This document shows, in pieces, positions 27,297-36,518 of a stretch of 64,000 bases of DNA; the stretch's first letter is position 1, and each line of letters begins with the position of its first letter. Origin of the DNA: Bradyrhizobium diazoefficiens (lineage in GTDB: Bacteria > Pseudomonadota > Alphaproteobacteria > Rhizobiales > Xanthobacteraceae); contig NZ_CP067102.1 of assembly GCF_016616885.1 (NCBI RefSeq), positions 5,670,501 to 5,734,500 of the forward strand, written 5' to 3'. The position numbers were made by a program, and so were the translations under genes. The notes below the pieces were generated by a model, which saw nothing but the letters and a program-made list of their open reading frames with translations, made no database searches and had not been told where the DNA came from.

Positions 27297-28730
27297 TCAA
27301 AACTGGAAGTAGATGAATTCGGCATGTCCAAAAATGCCGAACAGCACGATGTAATAAGCCAGCGCGACACCGGCAGCCGTTGGCAGCCAGCGCACCTCCC
27401 ACAGTTCACGAAGGCGCTGCGGCCGAAACGACAGGTGGAAGTCGATCACGAACAGCAGTACGAGCGAGACGGCGAGCATCACCAGTTCGCCGCTCGCGAG
27501 ATCCAGCATCTTCAGGGTGAAATAGGAGATGGGACCGAGGTCGCCCAGGCTCCGCAGGGCGACGATCGCATTGGCGACGCTCGTCGACCGGAAGAAGACC
27601 CATCCCACGAGCACGACGGCTAGCATCCAGGCCCAACCGAGCAGCCGACGAGCGGGCTCGCCGAGCCATGCTTCCGGTTTCGCAAGCCTGATAAAGGCTC
27701 GTTCCACAACCAGGCAGACCCCATGCAGCGTGCCCCAGGCGACGAAGTTCCACGCTGCACCGTGCCAGATACCGCTGACCGCGAATACCATGATGAGATT
27801 GCGCGCGGTGGAGCCTTCGCTGCCGCGGCTTCCTCCGAGCGGAATGAACAGGTAATCGCGGAACCAGGTTGACAGGGAGATATGCCAACGGCGCCAGAAC
27901 TCGTTCAGGCTGGTGGCGAAATAGGGTTGGCCGAAATTGATCATGAGATCGAAACCCATGATGCGTGCCACGCCACGCGCAATGTCCGAGTAACCCGAAA
28001 AATCGCAATAGATCTGGAGGGCGAAGAGCACCGCCGCGAGCAGTTGATAACTGCCGGAATACTGCGCCGGATTGGCGTAGATCCCGTTCACCACCGACGC
28101 GACCACGTCGGCGATGCACATCTTCTTGAACAGGCCATAGCCGACGAGCAACAGGCCGGCGGTGACATTTTTGTAGGAAAGCCGATGCGTGATCCGGAAC
28201 TGCGGCAGCATATGTGCCGCACGCTCGATCGGACCGGCGATGAGTTGCGGAAAGAAGCTCACATATTGAGCGTAGGTGATAAAGTCGCGCTCAGCAGCAA
28301 CCCTTCGATTGTATACGTCGAGCGTATAGCCGACCGACTGAAACGTGTAGAACGAAATGCCCAATGGGAGCACCAGACCAAGGGCATAGTCCGGCACCAC
28401 ATACCCGAACAGCCCGATCACGCCGAGCACGTTCGAAATCAGGAAATCCAGATACTTGACCGTTCCGAGCACGCCCAGGTTGATCGACAGCGCGACGATC
28501 AGCGCCGCCTTGCGTCCGCCATCGGTCCGAGCCCGCGTCATCATGAGTGCGGTCGTGTAATCCACGATCGTCGTCAATCCAAGCAGGAGTCCGAAGGAAG
28601 GGCGCCAGCTCATGTAGAATATATAGCTGGCGATCAGCAGCACCAGCGGCTGGGTTCGCCCCGGCAACGAGAAGAACACCACCAGGAACGTTACGAAGAA
28701 CGTCAGAAACTCGAAAGAGTTGAAGAGCAT
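27297..28730 (-). CDS. MBOAT polysaccharide O-acetyltransferase (AlgI-like)
   Basis: A 477-residue multi-pass inner-membrane protein. MLFNSFEFLTFFVTFLVVFF and YIFYMSWRPSFGLLL match the AlgI/DltB N-terminus. The core MBOAT signatures are LSTWFRDYLFIPLGGSRGS and GIWHGAAWNFVAWG with the invariant His at about residue 323. Such proteins carry acetyl groups across the membrane and act with a periplasmic SGNH-type protein. The partner gene is immediately upstream: its TGA overlaps this ATG by one base (TGATG-type coupling). A stem-loop (CGCGGCCG/CGGCCGCG, 27275-27295) lies just after the stop, between convergent genes. The likely job is O-acetylation of the exopolysaccharide. Confidence 0.92.
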   Translation of the reverse strand: MLFNSFEFLTFFVTFLVVFFSLPGRTQPLVLLIASYIFYMSWRPSFGLLLGLTTIVDYTTALMMTRARTDGGRKAALIVALSINLGVLGTVKYLDFLISNVLGVIGLFGYVVPDYALGLVLPLGISFYTFQSVGYTLDVYNRRVAAERDFITYAQYVSFFPQLIAGPIERAAHMLPQFRITHRLSYKNVTAGLLLVGYGLFKKMCIADVVASVVNGIYANPAQYSGSYQLLAAVLFALQIYCDFSGYSDIARGVARIMGFDLMINFGQPYFATSLNEFWRRWHISLSTWFRDYLFIPLGGSRGSEGSTARNLIMVFAVSGIWHGAAWNFVAWGTLHGVCLVVERAFIRLAKPEAWLGEPARRLLGWAWMLAVVLVGWVFFRSTSVANAIVALRSLGDLGPISYFTLKMLDLASGELVMLAVSLVLLFVIDFHLSFRPQRLRELWEVRWLPTAAGVALAYYIVLFGIFGHAEFIYFQF

Positions 28731-29824
28731 CAGTCGAATGCTCCGGTGGCCTTCAGCAATTTGGCCAGATCAGCCGTGTAGGCGCGTGCTCCGGCCGAAT
28801 TCATGTGCTGCGGATCGGCAAAGAGCGCTGGCGGATACATGAAATAGTCCGGCCCCAACACCCGAATGAGGGGCCGATCCGAGATCATCATCGACCTGGC
28901 ATAGTCAGCGGCTGGCAGCGGAGCAGCCTCGCCAGCGCGGAAGAAGCCCGGAACAATCATGATCTGGAAGCCATACTGGCTCGCCAGCCGTTCGAGGTGA
29001 CTGCGAGAGTGAGACTTTTCAGGGATCATCCGTAGCTCAATACGTGTGGGATGATCGGTCGGCAGGGCGTAGTTATCGGGAAGGCGATCGCCCGGGTAAT
29101 GGCTCTGCGACTTGATGAAGTACCAGCCCCGGTCGCGGAGCATTGCAGCGCGCTGGGTCTCCACATCGCGGCGCGCGTCGGACAGTCGATCCAGATTCTG
29201 AAAAGCGAACAGCGCTGCTTCACGTGGCAAGTTACGAAAAGGAAACAGCGTGTTTGCCAACAAATTGTCGTTGCGCAGGGTATCAGCAAACGTATCGGAT
29301 ACGCCCTTGCCGTCCCAAGGGATCGTCAACAGCACGTGCGTGGGAACGTTGCCGGCTTCCAACGCGGCTTCCAGAATCGGTAGAAAGTGAACTTCGCCGG
29401 GCAGCCCGAGGTTATACGATCGGAAGCCGGATCCGACGGCCGCATCCAGGTCGGATGGACGCAACGCCGAGAGAAGCTTGCTGTTGCCGAAGGCCATCAC
29501 CCGATTGCGGTCTTGCGGACCGAACATCCGGCCCTTCACGAGAATATCCAATTTTGCGTACGCAATGACGACCGAGCCCGGCCTGATAAAGGGCAGCATG
29601 CCGTAGGCGGTGTACAGCGAGAGCCAGACCGCGCCGAACAACAGCCCGAAGACGACGACAGATTTGAGCCACGGAGCGGCGATCGCGGCCGGCTCTTCTG
29701 CATTCACGGCCGATGCGGCCTCCGGAGATGGCAGAGGCGAGCGGACCGTGGCTGTAGCTCGTTCCGATATCTCTGAGCCCAGTGAAATCCGGTCAGAGAG
29801 TTGACGCCGGCGAGGCTTGTACAT
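28730..29824 (-). CDS. SGNH-hydrolase-like membrane-anchored protein, partner of the MBOAT
   Basis: A 364-residue protein with a short cytoplasmic N-terminus, one membrane segment (about 50-72, VVVFGLLFGAVWLSLYTAYG) and a periplasmic domain. AFGNSKLLSALRPSDLD resembles block I of SGNH enzymes (nucleophile Ser in GNS). DPQHMNSAGARAYTADLAKL near the C-terminus supplies the Asp-x-x-His of block V. This matches AlgJ/AlgX-like and other SGNH partners of MBOAT acyltransferases, which place the acetyl group on the sugar. The stop overlaps the MBOAT start by one base, strong evidence of a two-gene unit. Overall similarity to named families is modest, so the precise acceptor is unknown. The start is the ATG at 29824. 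Confidence 0.72.
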   Translation of the reverse strand: MYKPRRRQLSDRISLGSEISERATATVRSPLPSPEAASAVNAEEPAAIAAPWLKSVVVFGLLFGAVWLSLYTAYGMLPFIRPGSVVIAYAKLDILVKGRMFGPQDRNRVMAFGNSKLLSALRPSDLDAAVGSGFRSYNLGLPGEVHFLPILEAALEAGNVPTHVLLTIPWDGKGVSDTFADTLRNDNLLANTLFPFRNLPREAALFAFQNLDRLSDARRDVETQRAAMLRDRGWYFIKSQSHYPGDRLPDNYALPTDHPTRIELRMIPEKSHSRSHLERLASQYGFQIMIVPGFFRAGEAAPLPAADYARSMMISDRPLIRVLGPDYFMYPPALFADPQHMNSAGARAYTADLAKLLKATGAFD

Positions 29825-30220
29825 ATCCGACGGAACTCACGGGACAGAGCATTGGGACGATCGGGTGCCGGCGGTGGTAACTGGCCGTTCGCCGTGCCCG
29901 AACTGCAAGCGAGCGTGCGCCGGCGTGATGCGTTCGGGAGCGGAGAACATGCAGCCCTGTTATCATTCTGTTATGTTTCAGCCGAGGTCCTATCAAACGA
30001 ACATTACAGTTTGACGATATCGAGGTCGCAGCACTCGATACGTGCAGCGCATTGCCGAAGACGGTAACATTGAGTAGATAAACCGGCCGCTGGTCCGGGC
30101 TTCCCTGTCACATTGCGCGAGGACCTGCGCAGGGAGGACGATTCAAGGCGCCGTAACGCACCGTCGCACAATTATTATCATCGTGCATGACAACGTCCCT
30201 CGCTGACCGAAAGCTGAACC
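29825..30220. promoter_or_regulatory. Divergent promoter region, SGNH gene and asparagine synthetase gene
   Basis: A 396-base spacer. TATCATTCTGTTATG (29961-29975) and ATTATTATCATCG (30171-30183) are AT-rich islands sharing the TATCAT word, one nearer each gene. The short open frames here are not convincing. No terminator is expected or seen. Confidence 0.45.
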
Positions 30221-32005
30221 ATGTGTGGAATTGCTGGCGCCTTCGCATACCGTGCAGAGGCGCCCCCCATCGACAAAGCCGAGCTTCTGCGCGTGCGTGA
30301 CGCGATGGTCGCGCGCGGTCCGGATGGCGCCGGCCTGTGGATGGCCGCCGACGGGCGCGTCGGCTTCGGACATCGCCGCCTGGCCATCATCGACCTGAGC
30401 GAAGGCGGCGCGCAGCCCATGCTTGACCCCGAAACCGGCAACTGGATCTGCTTCAACGGCGAGATCTACAATCACCAGCAGTTGCGCGCCCGGTTGAACC
30501 ACGACGGCGTCGCGACGCGGACTCAATCGGACACCGAAGTGTTGCTCAAGCTCTACGCGCAGCGCGGCGAAGAGATGTTCTCCGACCTTCGCGGCATGTA
30601 TGCCTTTGCACTCTGGGACGCGAGTCGGCGCGAGTTGCTGCTGGCCCGGGACCCGTTCGGCATCAAGCCTCTGTACGTGGCAGACGACGGCGCCACCGTT
30701 CGCTTCGCGTCCCAGGTCAAGCCGTTGCTGCAAGCCCCGGTGGACCGGAGGCCCGAACCGGCGGGCCACGCCGGCTTCCTGCTGTGGGGGTCAGTACCCG
30801 AGCCATACACCCTGTACCGCGGCATCCGTGCGCTGCCGCCTGGGCACTGGCAGCGCTTCAGCGCGGCGGGCGCCGGACGGCCGGTCCGGTTTGCAAGCAT
30901 CGTGGATGCACTGGGTCGCCTGCCCACGGCCTCCGGCGCCAGCACCGACGACGCGCTCGATCAGATCGCCGCAGCGGTCAGGGACAGCGTCGCCGCGCAC
31001 ATGGTGGCGGACGTGCCTGTTGGCGTCTTCCTTTCGGCGGGATTGGATTCAACCATGCTCGCGGCCTGTGCGGCAAGCGTCGGCGAGTTGCGCACGCTGA
31101 CCTTGGGCTTCAACGAGTATGCCGACGGCCCCAACGACGAGGCCGGACTGGCCGACGAAGTCGCCGGCCTGCTCAACGCAAAGCATGCGCTGCATCGGAT
31201 TTCAGCCCGCGACTTCGAGTGCGACCGGCAGCACTTGATCGACGCGATGGATCAGCCCTCGATCGACGGCATCAACGTCTGGTTCGTGTCCAAGGCCGCG
31301 GCCGCGCAAGGCCTGAAAGTTGCGATCTCGGGGCTCGGCGGCGACGAGCTGTTCGGATCTTACCCGAGCTTCCGGCAGGTACCGCGCCTGGTGAGCCTGA
31401 TGCGGCGCGCACCGGTCGGCGAACGAACCGGGCTGCTGCTGCGGCATCTGGCTCAACCTTTCGCCTCGGCACTGCCGTCGCCCAAATATGCGGGACTCGC
31501 AGAATACGGCCATAGCCTGTCGGGGGCATATCTGTTGCGGCGGGCCCTCCACATGCCGTGGGAGCTTGCGCAGCTGATGGACCCGGCCATGGCCAGAGAT
31601 GGCCTGGGGGAGCTCGCGACCATGAACCGCCTCGATGCCAGCACCGAGGGTCTGGAGAGCGACCGGCTGGCGGTCTCCGCTCTCGAGATGCAGTGGTACA
31701 TGCGCAACCAGCTGCTGCGCGACGCCGACTGGGCGGGCATGGCGCATTCGCTCGAGATCCGCGTGCCCCTGGTCGATCTGCAACTGCTGCAACACTTCGT
31801 GGAGCTTCCGGATTTCGACGCGAACAGCGAAAAGCGCACCATCGTCAGGCGCGTCGCGCCCGAATTGCCGGAAGGCGTGCTGAACCGGCCCAAGACCGGC
31901 TTTGCGGTGCCAATCCATCAGTGGCTCAATCCCGGCGCGAGCACCGGCGTCACGCGGCATCGCGACTGGGCGATGACGCTGTATCGACATTTTGCCGCAG
32001 CCTGA
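30221..32005 (+). CDS. asnB: Glutamine-hydrolysing asparagine synthetase (AsnB-like)
   Basis: A 594-residue enzyme that makes asparagine, or amidates another carboxylate, using glutamine and ATP. MCGIAGAF gives the N-terminal nucleophile Cys2 of the class II glutaminase domain (residues 2-190, with FNGEIYNH and the LARDPFGIKPLY segment). The synthetase domain follows, with the PP-loop motif SAGLDST at about 272-278 and the GLGGDELFGSYPSF segment. C-terminal IRVPLVD and RPKTGFAVPIHQWL are typical. AsnB paralogues are common in polysaccharide clusters, where they may amidate uronic-acid sugars (inference). The next glycosyltransferase begins 10 bases after the stop, so the two are co-transcribed. 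Confidence 0.92.
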   Translation: MCGIAGAFAYRAEAPPIDKAELLRVRDAMVARGPDGAGLWMAADGRVGFGHRRLAIIDLSEGGAQPMLDPETGNWICFNGEIYNHQQLRARLNHDGVATRTQSDTEVLLKLYAQRGEEMFSDLRGMYAFALWDASRRELLLARDPFGIKPLYVADDGATVRFASQVKPLLQAPVDRRPEPAGHAGFLLWGSVPEPYTLYRGIRALPPGHWQRFSAAGAGRPVRFASIVDALGRLPTASGASTDDALDQIAAAVRDSVAAHMVADVPVGVFLSAGLDSTMLAACAASVGELRTLTLGFNEYADGPNDEAGLADEVAGLLNAKHALHRISARDFECDRQHLIDAMDQPSIDGINVWFVSKAAAAQGLKVAISGLGGDELFGSYPSFRQVPRLVSLMRRAPVGERTGLLLRHLAQPFASALPSPKYAGLAEYGHSLSGAYLLRRALHMPWELAQLMDPAMARDGLGELATMNRLDASTEGLESDRLAVSALEMQWYMRNQLLRDADWAGMAHSLEIRVPLVDLQLLQHFVELPDFDANSEKRTIVRRVAPELPEGVLNRPKTGFAVPIHQWLNPGASTGVTRHRDWAMTLYRHFAAA

Positions 32006-32015
32006 GGAGACACCA

Positions 32016-33182
32016 GTGAGGCTGCTTCACGTCATTTCCTCCGCCAATCCCAGCAATGGCGGGCCCATCGAGGGCGTGCGCCAGCGTGGCTTGCGACTCC
32101 TGGAGATGGGCCACCAGGTCGAAGTAGCGTGTCTGGATGATCCCAGGGCGCCTCATCTGGAATCCTTTCCGTTACCCGTGCATGCGCTCGGGCCACCGCG
32201 CGGCGGCTATCATTTCTCGACGTCGCTCCGGCCATGGCTGCGCGCCCACGCCGGCGGTTACGACGCGGTCATTGTGAACGGTATCTGGCAGTACCACAGC
32301 TTTGCCGTTTGGCAGGTCATGCGCGAGCTGAGGCAGCCCTACGTCGTGTTCACGCACGGCATGCTTGATCCGTGGTTCAAGCGGAACTATCCGCTCAAGC
32401 ATCTGAAGAAGTGCCTCTACTGGCCCTGGGCCGAATACCGGGTTCTGCGCGACGCTGCGGCTGTGCTGTTCACGAGCGAGGATGAGCGGTTGCTTGCGCG
32501 CCGCTCGTTTTGGCCCTACCGGGCGCAGGAGGTCGTGGTGTCCTACGGCACGCGATTGCCGCCGCAGGACGCGCCCCCGCTACGAGAGGCTTTCCTTGGC
32601 GCCCATCCCGAGTTGCGCGGCAAGCGGGTGTTGCTCTTTCTCGGGCGGCTGCACGCCAAGAAGGGCTGCGATCTGCTTGTCGAGGCATTCGCCCGCGTGG
32701 CGGCGGAGGAGCCTTGCCTTCATCTGCTGATGGCCGGGCCGGACCAGACCGGCTGGGTCAGTCAGCTCAAGGCCCGGACCCGCGCTTTGGGCGTGGCCGA
32801 TCGTATCTCATGGCCCGGCATGTTGCAGGGCGACGCCAAATGGGGCGCGTTCCACAGCAGCGAAGCCTTCGTGCTGCCCTCCCATCAAGAGAACTTCGGC
32901 ATCTCGGTCGCCGAGGCCCTGGGTTGCGGCCTGTCCGTGCTGATCTCTGACAAGGTCAATATATGGCGCGAGGTTCAAGCGGCCGGCGCTGGTCTTGTCG
33001 CCGAAGATTCGCTGGCAGGCACACTCAAGAACCTGCGCGCATGGCTGGCCATGTCTCCGGAAGACCGGGCAGCCATGGGCCGACGAACCCACGACCTGTT
33101 CGCGGATCGGTTCAGTGTTGACCGGATGGCGACGGCATTGATCGATGTCGTGCGTGCGGTGCAAGCCTCTCAGCGCTCGTGA
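32016..33182 (+). CDS. Family 4 glycosyltransferase
   Basis: A 388-residue GT-B glycosyltransferase. I chose the GTG at 32016 (MRLLHVISSANPSNGGPIEG) because GAGGAG lies 7 bases upstream; a longer TTG start inside the preceding gene adds eight residues with no support. The N-terminal acceptor domain has the Gly-rich NPSNGGPIEGVRQRG loop. The C-terminal GT4 domain shows LLFLGRLHAKKGCDLLVEAF, HLLMAGPDQTGW and the ExxxxxxE motif region EAFVLPSHQENFGISVAEAL. It probably adds one sugar in the repeating unit of the exopolysaccharide. It is tightly coupled to asnB. Confidence 0.92.
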   Translation: MRLLHVISSANPSNGGPIEGVRQRGLRLLEMGHQVEVACLDDPRAPHLESFPLPVHALGPPRGGYHFSTSLRPWLRAHAGGYDAVIVNGIWQYHSFAVWQVMRELRQPYVVFTHGMLDPWFKRNYPLKHLKKCLYWPWAEYRVLRDAAAVLFTSEDERLLARRSFWPYRAQEVVVSYGTRLPPQDAPPLREAFLGAHPELRGKRVLLFLGRLHAKKGCDLLVEAFARVAAEEPCLHLLMAGPDQTGWVSQLKARTRALGVADRISWPGMLQGDAKWGAFHSSEAFVLPSHQENFGISVAEALGCGLSVLISDKVNIWREVQAAGAGLVAEDSLAGTLKNLRAWLAMSPEDRAAMGRRTHDLFADRFSVDRMATALIDVVRAVQASQRS

Positions 33183-33715
33183 CCTGAGGAACCGGTATTT
33201 GTTACGGTTCAGGCGACCGGATCGACCTCTGAAGTTGCCGATGACCCGCGCTGGGATGTCGCGATCTTTCGTCATCTGGAACGCGTGATCCAGATCGCCG
33301 AGACGCCGTAACGGGCAGTGATGGTGCTGCCTCGCAACGCCTGCAACGCCCGGCTTCGCCGCCGCGATCCGTGCCCAGCCCGATCTCGATATGCCGCCCG
33401 CGCGGGGTCAGGCTTCCGATCGCCGTGTGTTGCACCGATCGATCTAATTCCCGGGATCGCCGTGCCACGCCCGCCACTTGTTACTTGTCGTATCGTTATT
33501 ACGATAACGTCACACAAGAAATGATATCAGACATAACAATACGCAGGAGGATGCTCGCTGAGGTCGATCCTATCCAGGATCATCTCGGACTCGGCTTCAC
33601 CCCCAAGACACGCTCCGGCCTGCAGGCGCACGACCGAACCCGTAACCGGCTCGGCGGGCTGGGATTTGTCGCGGCCGGTCGAAGCCTTTCGCTTCGACCG
33701 AAAATGAGGACGGTC
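33183..33715. promoter_or_regulatory. Long spacer with AT-rich palindromic promoter region
   Basis: 533 bases between two glycosyltransferase genes. The right half holds interlocking inverted repeats in TATCGTTATTACGATAACG (33491-33509; CGTTAT-4-ATAACG and TATCGT-4-ACGATA), then GAAATGATATCAGACATAAC (33518-33537), a near copy of a site at 37936. This is a likely promoter and operator for the next gene. The left half (33183-33305) contains an open, protein-like but start-less segment (DDPRWDVAIFRHLERVIQIA) that may be a gene remnant. GAGGA precedes the ATG at 33716. Confidence 0.5.
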
Positions 33716-35101
33716 ATGCGGGTGTTGGTGATAGGGATAAATTATGCTCCCGATCTGATCGGCGTGGCGAAATACAACACCGAATTCTGCGAGAGTCTCG
33801 CCAGTTGGGGTCACGAGGTTCGCGTCGTCGCCGCCCCGCCCTATTACCCTGACTGGAGCATCCCACCGGGGTATCGTTCGAGATGGTATCGCCATCAACG
33901 CCTGAACCATGTGGACGTCATTCGGGCGCCGATCTACGTGCCAAGCCGGCCTTCGGGTCTCAAGCGGCTGCTTCACCACGCCTCTTTCATGCTTTCGGCA
34001 GCCGTCCCCGTTCTGTCTAGCGCGCTCTGGTGGCGCCCCGATATCGTATTCGTGGTGGCGCCATCCCTGCTTTCTGCGCCCATGGCGGCATTGGCCGCCA
34101 GGATGACCGGCGCATCCTCCTGGGTTCATGTTCAGGACCTCGAAGTCGACGCAGCCTTCGAGGTCGGGCTGCTCCGCAGCGGCGTCACGCGCAGGCTGAT
34201 GCGTACGGTCGAACGGTGGATACTGCGTTCGTTCGACCGTGTTTCGACCATCTCGATACAGATGGTGCGCCGCCTTGAGCACAAGGGCATCGTGCCTGCC
34301 AGATTACGCGAGTTCCGGAACTGGATCGATACCAGCATCGTCGTGCCGGGAAGCAATCAAACGCAGCTCCGCTCGGAGCTGCAGCTGGCGCCGACCGATA
34401 TCGTGGCGCTCTACTCCGGAGCCATGTCGAACAAGCAGGGGCTTGAGCTGATCATCGAAGCCGCCGCAGCATTGAAGGACAGCCAGCCCTCGGTAAAATT
34501 CGTTCTCTGCGGAAATGGCCCAGTCAAACCGGCATTGGTTCAAATGGCTACCGGTCTGCACAACGTCCGCTTCCTTGATCTCCAGCCACTCGATCGGGTC
34601 TCGGAGCTGCTCAGCACCGCCGACATTCAGCTCTTGCCGCAAAAGGCCGAGATATCGGACCTGGTGCTGCCGTCCAAGCTGGCCGGCATGCTTGCATCCG
34701 GCCGACCGCTCATCGCGATGACCGAGCCTGGTACGGGCATTGCGTCGGAGGTCGAAGGTGCTGGCCTCATCATCGCTCCGGGCGACGCCGGCGCGCTTGC
34801 TGCGGCCGTCACGATGCTGGCCGAAGACGGAGCACTGCGGGATCGCCTCGGCGCCGTCGCGCGCGCACGCGCCGAGCAGAAATGGGATCGCATCTCGATC
34901 ATCCGTTCGCTCGAACACGAATTCATGTCCCTTCCGCAGCGGGCCGCCACACCTGCTCCGCGCACCGCGCCGTTGGCGACGCCGGTTCGCTCGATCGAAC
35001 ATGTCACGACGGGCAGCCGCCGCCGGCCAGAGACGTCGGGGTGGCCGCCTTCAAGAGAGCCCTTGCGTCCGCGAGCCAGGGGTGTCGGCTCTGAACACTA
35101 G
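33716..35101 (+). CDS. WcaI-like family 4 glycosyltransferase
   Basis: A 461-residue GT-B enzyme similar in layout to colanic-acid WcaI. MRVLVIGINYAPDLIGVAKY is the family's N-terminus. PPYYPDWSIPPGYRSRWYRH and WWRPDIVFVVAPSLLSAPMA follow, and the C-terminal donor domain has IVALYSGAMSNKQGLELIIE, VKFVLCGNGPVKPAL and LLPQKAEISDLVLPSKLAGM. The frame is open far upstream, but the ATG at 33716 has GAGGA 5 bases before it and gives the family N-terminus. The extreme C-terminus is Pro/Arg-rich and poorly conserved-looking. It follows the AT-rich palindromic region, so it may start a new transcript with the acyltransferase gene. Confidence 0.9.
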   Translation: MRVLVIGINYAPDLIGVAKYNTEFCESLASWGHEVRVVAAPPYYPDWSIPPGYRSRWYRHQRLNHVDVIRAPIYVPSRPSGLKRLLHHASFMLSAAVPVLSSALWWRPDIVFVVAPSLLSAPMAALAARMTGASSWVHVQDLEVDAAFEVGLLRSGVTRRLMRTVERWILRSFDRVSTISIQMVRRLEHKGIVPARLREFRNWIDTSIVVPGSNQTQLRSELQLAPTDIVALYSGAMSNKQGLELIIEAAAALKDSQPSVKFVLCGNGPVKPALVQMATGLHNVRFLDLQPLDRVSELLSTADIQLLPQKAEISDLVLPSKLAGMLASGRPLIAMTEPGTGIASEVEGAGLIIAPGDAGALAAAVTMLAEDGALRDRLGAVARARAEQKWDRISIIRSLEHEFMSLPQRAATPAPRTAPLATPVRSIEHVTTGSRRRPETSGWPPSREPLRPRARGVGSEH

Positions 35102-35126
35102 CAAGACTGGACGGGGATCAGTACTG

Positions 35127-36365
35127 ATGACTTCCGCGCTGCCCAAGGGAGAATGCATCTCCGCTCGGATGGAGTCCGTTGAGGGCCATTCAACAGGTTT
35201 CGACTACCTCAGGATACTTCTCTCTACGGCCGTCCTCTTCATCCATAGCAAGACGTTTACGCTGGGCGCCGATGTCCAGACCTTCAAGTCGCTGGTTAAC
35301 TCGACGGTTCGCCTCGGTACGTTTTCCGTGGCGCAGCCCCCCATCTACCAACCAATTATCTGGGCCGTGGTGCCGGCTTTCTTCGCCCTTAGTGGATTCC
35401 TTGTTTCAGGAAGTCTGCATCGTTCAAAGACGACAATCGGCTTTCTGTTGCTAAGAGCGCTGCGTATTTTCCCGGCACTTTGTGTCGAGTCGCTTCTCGC
35501 AATGCTGGTGCTCGGTCCGCTCGTGACCAGCTTCACCTTGGCCGCGTATTTCAGTGATCCCCTGTTTCACGCATACCCTCTCAATATCATCGGCGATATC
35601 CAATATTATTTGCCCGGTGTCTTTCTCGGCAACCCTGTGCCGCGGGTCGTGAATCTGCAGCTCTGGACCATCCCAGCGGAGATGTACTGCTACGTAATCC
35701 TCGCGACCGTGCTCGCCCTGCAGCTGGCGCACTTGCGCCTGACCGTTCCGCTCATCACCGTGGCGACGTTCATCGGCCTGCTGGGAATGCAGGCCTTGGG
35801 CATTCATGCGCCCGCGGATTGGTCTGCGGGTGACGGGAGAGTGCAGATCGAGACTCTCGTCCTCGCGTTCATGACCGGCGTGTCCTTGTTCGAGCTCAAG
35901 GACAAGGTTCCGTTGCGAGCTGACCTGTTCGCTCTGTCGGTCGTGCTTTCCTACGCCCTGCTCTGGGGCGGAGCGCTGCAATATCTGGCGATGATCCCGA
36001 TCGCCTACGCCACCGTCTTCGTCGGACTCTCCAACTTCCGAGAGACGTTCGTCAATCGGACGGGCGACTACTCCTACGGAGTGTACCTGTATGGACTGCC
36101 GGTACAGCAGCTCCTCGTCTACCTCTTTCCGGAGAACAAGAACTGGCTGCTCAGCTTTGTCATGGCCTATGTCCTCAGCTTGGTGCTCGCGGCGTTGTCC
36201 TGGCATCTCGTCGAATCAAAGGTCCTAGCGAAGAAGAGGATCATCGTGGAGGCTGCCGAAAACTTCCTGAGACCCATATCATTCCGGTTACCATGGGGGC
36301 CCGCAGCCAAGCCGGTCCCCGCTCCACCCATCGCGATGGTGCCGAAACCGGCCGACTTGAGCTGA
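35127..36365 (+). CDS. Acyltransferase family 3 membrane protein (OafA/ExoZ-like)
   Basis: A 412-residue inner-membrane acyltransferase with about ten hydrophobic segments. STGFDYLRILLSTAVLFIHS carries the conserved Arg and His of the Acyl_transf_3 family near residues 22-35. PAFFALSGFLVSGSLHRSK and GDYSYGVYLYGLPVQQLLVY are typical later motifs. Such enzymes add acetyl or related groups to surface saccharides. The ATG at 35127 was chosen; the upstream extension in frame overlaps the preceding gene and is not protein-like. It is 25 bases downstream of the glycosyltransferase stop. With the MBOAT/SGNH pair and the carbamoyltransferase, this gives at least three saccharide-decorating activities in the island. 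Confidence 0.88.
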   Translation: MTSALPKGECISARMESVEGHSTGFDYLRILLSTAVLFIHSKTFTLGADVQTFKSLVNSTVRLGTFSVAQPPIYQPIIWAVVPAFFALSGFLVSGSLHRSKTTIGFLLLRALRIFPALCVESLLAMLVLGPLVTSFTLAAYFSDPLFHAYPLNIIGDIQYYLPGVFLGNPVPRVVNLQLWTIPAEMYCYVILATVLALQLAHLRLTVPLITVATFIGLLGMQALGIHAPADWSAGDGRVQIETLVLAFMTGVSLFELKDKVPLRADLFALSVVLSYALLWGGALQYLAMIPIAYATVFVGLSNFRETFVNRTGDYSYGVYLYGLPVQQLLVYLFPENKNWLLSFVMAYVLSLVLAALSWHLVESKVLAKKRIIVEAAENFLRPISFRLPWGPAAKPVPAPPIAMVPKPADLS

Positions 36366-36518
36366 CAAACGCTCCGGCGCCGGCGCTCGAATTCCCCGGT
36401 ACCGGGACGCAGCGCTGGACGACACCGCGCTTCTTGATCGGCATTGGCGGACGTTCCTTACGTTCCGAAAGCGTCATTTCGGGACAACAAGGTGGATGCT
36501 CTCGTTTCGGTTCGGCCC

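Noticed and set aside
33272..33517. Possible transposase fragment on the minus strand in the long spacer
   Set aside because: The translation has no convincing transposase motif, and no terminal inverted repeats or target duplication were seen.
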